This document shows positions 13,830-14,851 of a stretch of 14,851 nt of DNA, one piece after another. Under the pieces are notes generated by a model that saw nothing but the letters and a program-made list of their open reading frames with translations, was not told the origin of the DNA and made no database searches. Origin of the DNA: Candidatus Rifleibacteriota bacterium. Lineage in GTDB: Bacteria > Vulcanimicrobiota > Xenobia > Xenobiales > Xenobiaceae. Every line of letters begins with the position of its first letter. Within the stretch, counting starts at the first letter, position 1. Both the position numbers and the translations under genes were made by a program. Where the stretch lies: positions 1 to 14,851 of the forward strand of contig CAAGRW010000177.1 in NCBI GenBank assembly GCA_900772775.1, in the 5' to 3' direction.

Positions 13830-14851
13830 TTATTGAGCGGGGCATATAGTAAAACTTGCTGTTTTGAGATAATACTCTTTAAACAAGGCAAAACCTGACT
13901 CGTCTGCGTTTAGTTTGAATCTATGATCAGAAGGAAGTGTATCTGTACAACTTATAGTGTAGATTGGACTACCTTTCTCATGAGCAACTTCTAGGCCTTG
14001 AACTTGCTTACCAAGTTCATCATCAATGAAGTAAGTATCGGGATAATAGGCTACCGATTCTGGGATATCGAAACCGTATGAGAAGAAACCTGTTTGGTTC
14101 TTGTTTCCGTATTCGTCGGTAATATAGAAGTCTTCGCTTTCAAATGAGGTAACCAAATGCAAATTTACCTGAGTTCCAGGTTTAAAGTAGGCAATGTCAG
14201 GAACTTTGTAACTTCCATCTTCGCCCTTTATTCCATGCTCTATAATCGGCTCTACGTATATAGAGCGAACTTTTAATGGAGTACTGACAAGTTCTTTGTC
14301 TACTTTATTTTTTGCACTAGGTTTAATGGTTGCTACAACATAGAAAGGAATTTCTTTTTCACTCTTGCTGCAGTCAACTGAAACGGTAGCAAAGCCGTAC
14401 GCACTCGTAGTGTCATTTACTATATCACCATTCATAGGATTACCGTCACGATCGGTAATTCTGTACTCTACTTCGTAAAGCTCTGTTGTATTTGGAACGT
14501 TTCCTTTGTCTTTGTTACTGTCCGTATTGTAACGGATGTAAGTCGGAGCAATAGGCATTTTACGTACGGCAACATTCCCTATATCTTTGGCAGCGCTATC
14601 TTTGTAAGTGAAAACTGAAACTACCTCTTTGCCAAAGGCATAGTCTATTTTGTCAGTGTTTGGCGGACACATTATAAGGTATTCGCCTTCTTCGTGTATG
14701 TTAGTACCTAGTTCAGTTCTAATCCCATCGATTTCAGGATAGGAAGGTTCAATTTTAACCTCATCTAAAACACGGTCAGTTACAAAAATAGGGTTGGTAC
14801 TGAGCTTTTGCTCTCCGTCAATGGTTTTGAAATTGACAGAAGCGACGCTGC
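13830..14851 (-). CDS. C-terminal part of a probable surface/extracellular protein (partial)
   Basis: The frame is open from the right edge to TAA at 13832-13830, about 340 codons, so the start lies outside the window. The ATG at 14672 is internal: sequence upstream of it (PIFVTDRVLDEVKIEPSYPE, then GTNIHEEGEYLI) continues the same protein. It is rich in Thr, Ser, Asp, Tyr and Lys with beta-type patterns (YEVEYRITDRDGNPMNGDIV, YKVPDIAYFKPGTQVNL) that look like Ig-like or carboxypeptidase-regulatory-like repeats of adhesins and envelope proteins. No specific family is recognised. There are few cysteines; one lies near the end (SFTICPAQ). No sorting motif or membrane anchor is seen at the C-terminus. 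Composition is intermediate between its neighbours. Confidence 0.7.
   Translation of the reverse strand, partial: SVASVNFKTIDGEQKLSTNPIFVTDRVLDEVKIEPSYPEIDGIRTELGTNIHEEGEYLIMCPPNTDKIDYAFGKEVVSVFTYKDSAAKDIGNVAVRKMPIAPTYIRYNTDSNKDKGNVPNTTELYEVEYRITDRDGNPMNGDIVNDTTSAYGFATVSVDCSKSEKEIPFYVVATIKPSAKNKVDKELVSTPLKVRSIYVEPIIEHGIKGEDGSYKVPDIAYFKPGTQVNLHLVTSFESEDFYITDEYGNKNQTGFFSYGFDIPESVAYYPDTYFIDDELGKQVQGLEVAHEKGSPIYTISCTDTLPSDHRFKLNADESGFALFKEYYLKTASFTICPAQ

Noticed and set aside
13830..14672. Complete 280-residue gene starting at ATG 14672
   Set aside because: The frame stays open to the right edge with protein-like sequence, so the ATG is internal and the gene is partial.

Overview
The window reads as a chromosomal segment of a bacterium with moderate GC content. 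The phenylalanyl-tRNA synthetase pair looks Firmicutes-like, because PheS has a four-cysteine cluster and PheT is the long five-domain type. Classical secretion signals and a surface-type protein at the right edge would fit a diderm Firmicute such as a Negativicute. That placement is an inference; no rRNA or other strong marker is present.

Left edge (1-586): very AT-rich DNA with the 3' end of an unidentified gene, a possible 40-residue membrane peptide, and the terminator of the next operon. Positions 587-4257 (minus strand) form one probable operon, transcribed right to left: a J-domain/TPR co-chaperone-like protein, then two homologous radical SAM/SPASM enzymes. Both enzymes keep the CxxxCxxC motif and all seven SPASM cysteines. 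No precursor peptide is visible beside them.

Positions 4258-4611 are the divergent regulatory gap between that operon and pheS-pheT (4612-8066, plus strand). The gap has no T-box but can form mutually exclusive hairpins. A strong hairpin and then a rho-independent terminator close pheST.

Positions 8255-12230 (plus strand) look like one accessory operon. It holds two tandem paralogous secreted helical proteins sharing a Trp-Gln-Leu-Glu-Glu motif and a conserved Cys pair, then a (PAPGYGQ)n repeat protein, then a Pro-rich single-pass membrane protein. The last carries what looks like a YHS domain without its metal-binding cysteines. The 248 bases between the repeat protein and the membrane protein read as coding sequence in shifting frames, so the two may be pieces of one broken or mis-sequenced gene.

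Positions 12347-13721 hold an AT-rich Schlafen AlbA_2/GHKL-type ATP-binding regulator. It is split by a single-base change in a run of six T, and imperfect direct repeats flank it. A bidirectional terminator separates it from a minus-strand, probably surface-exposed protein that runs off the right edge.

The best candidates for something undescribed are the J-domain plus twin radical SAM operon and the secreted-pair/repeat/YHS-like membrane protein operon. Any functional link between the two is speculation.
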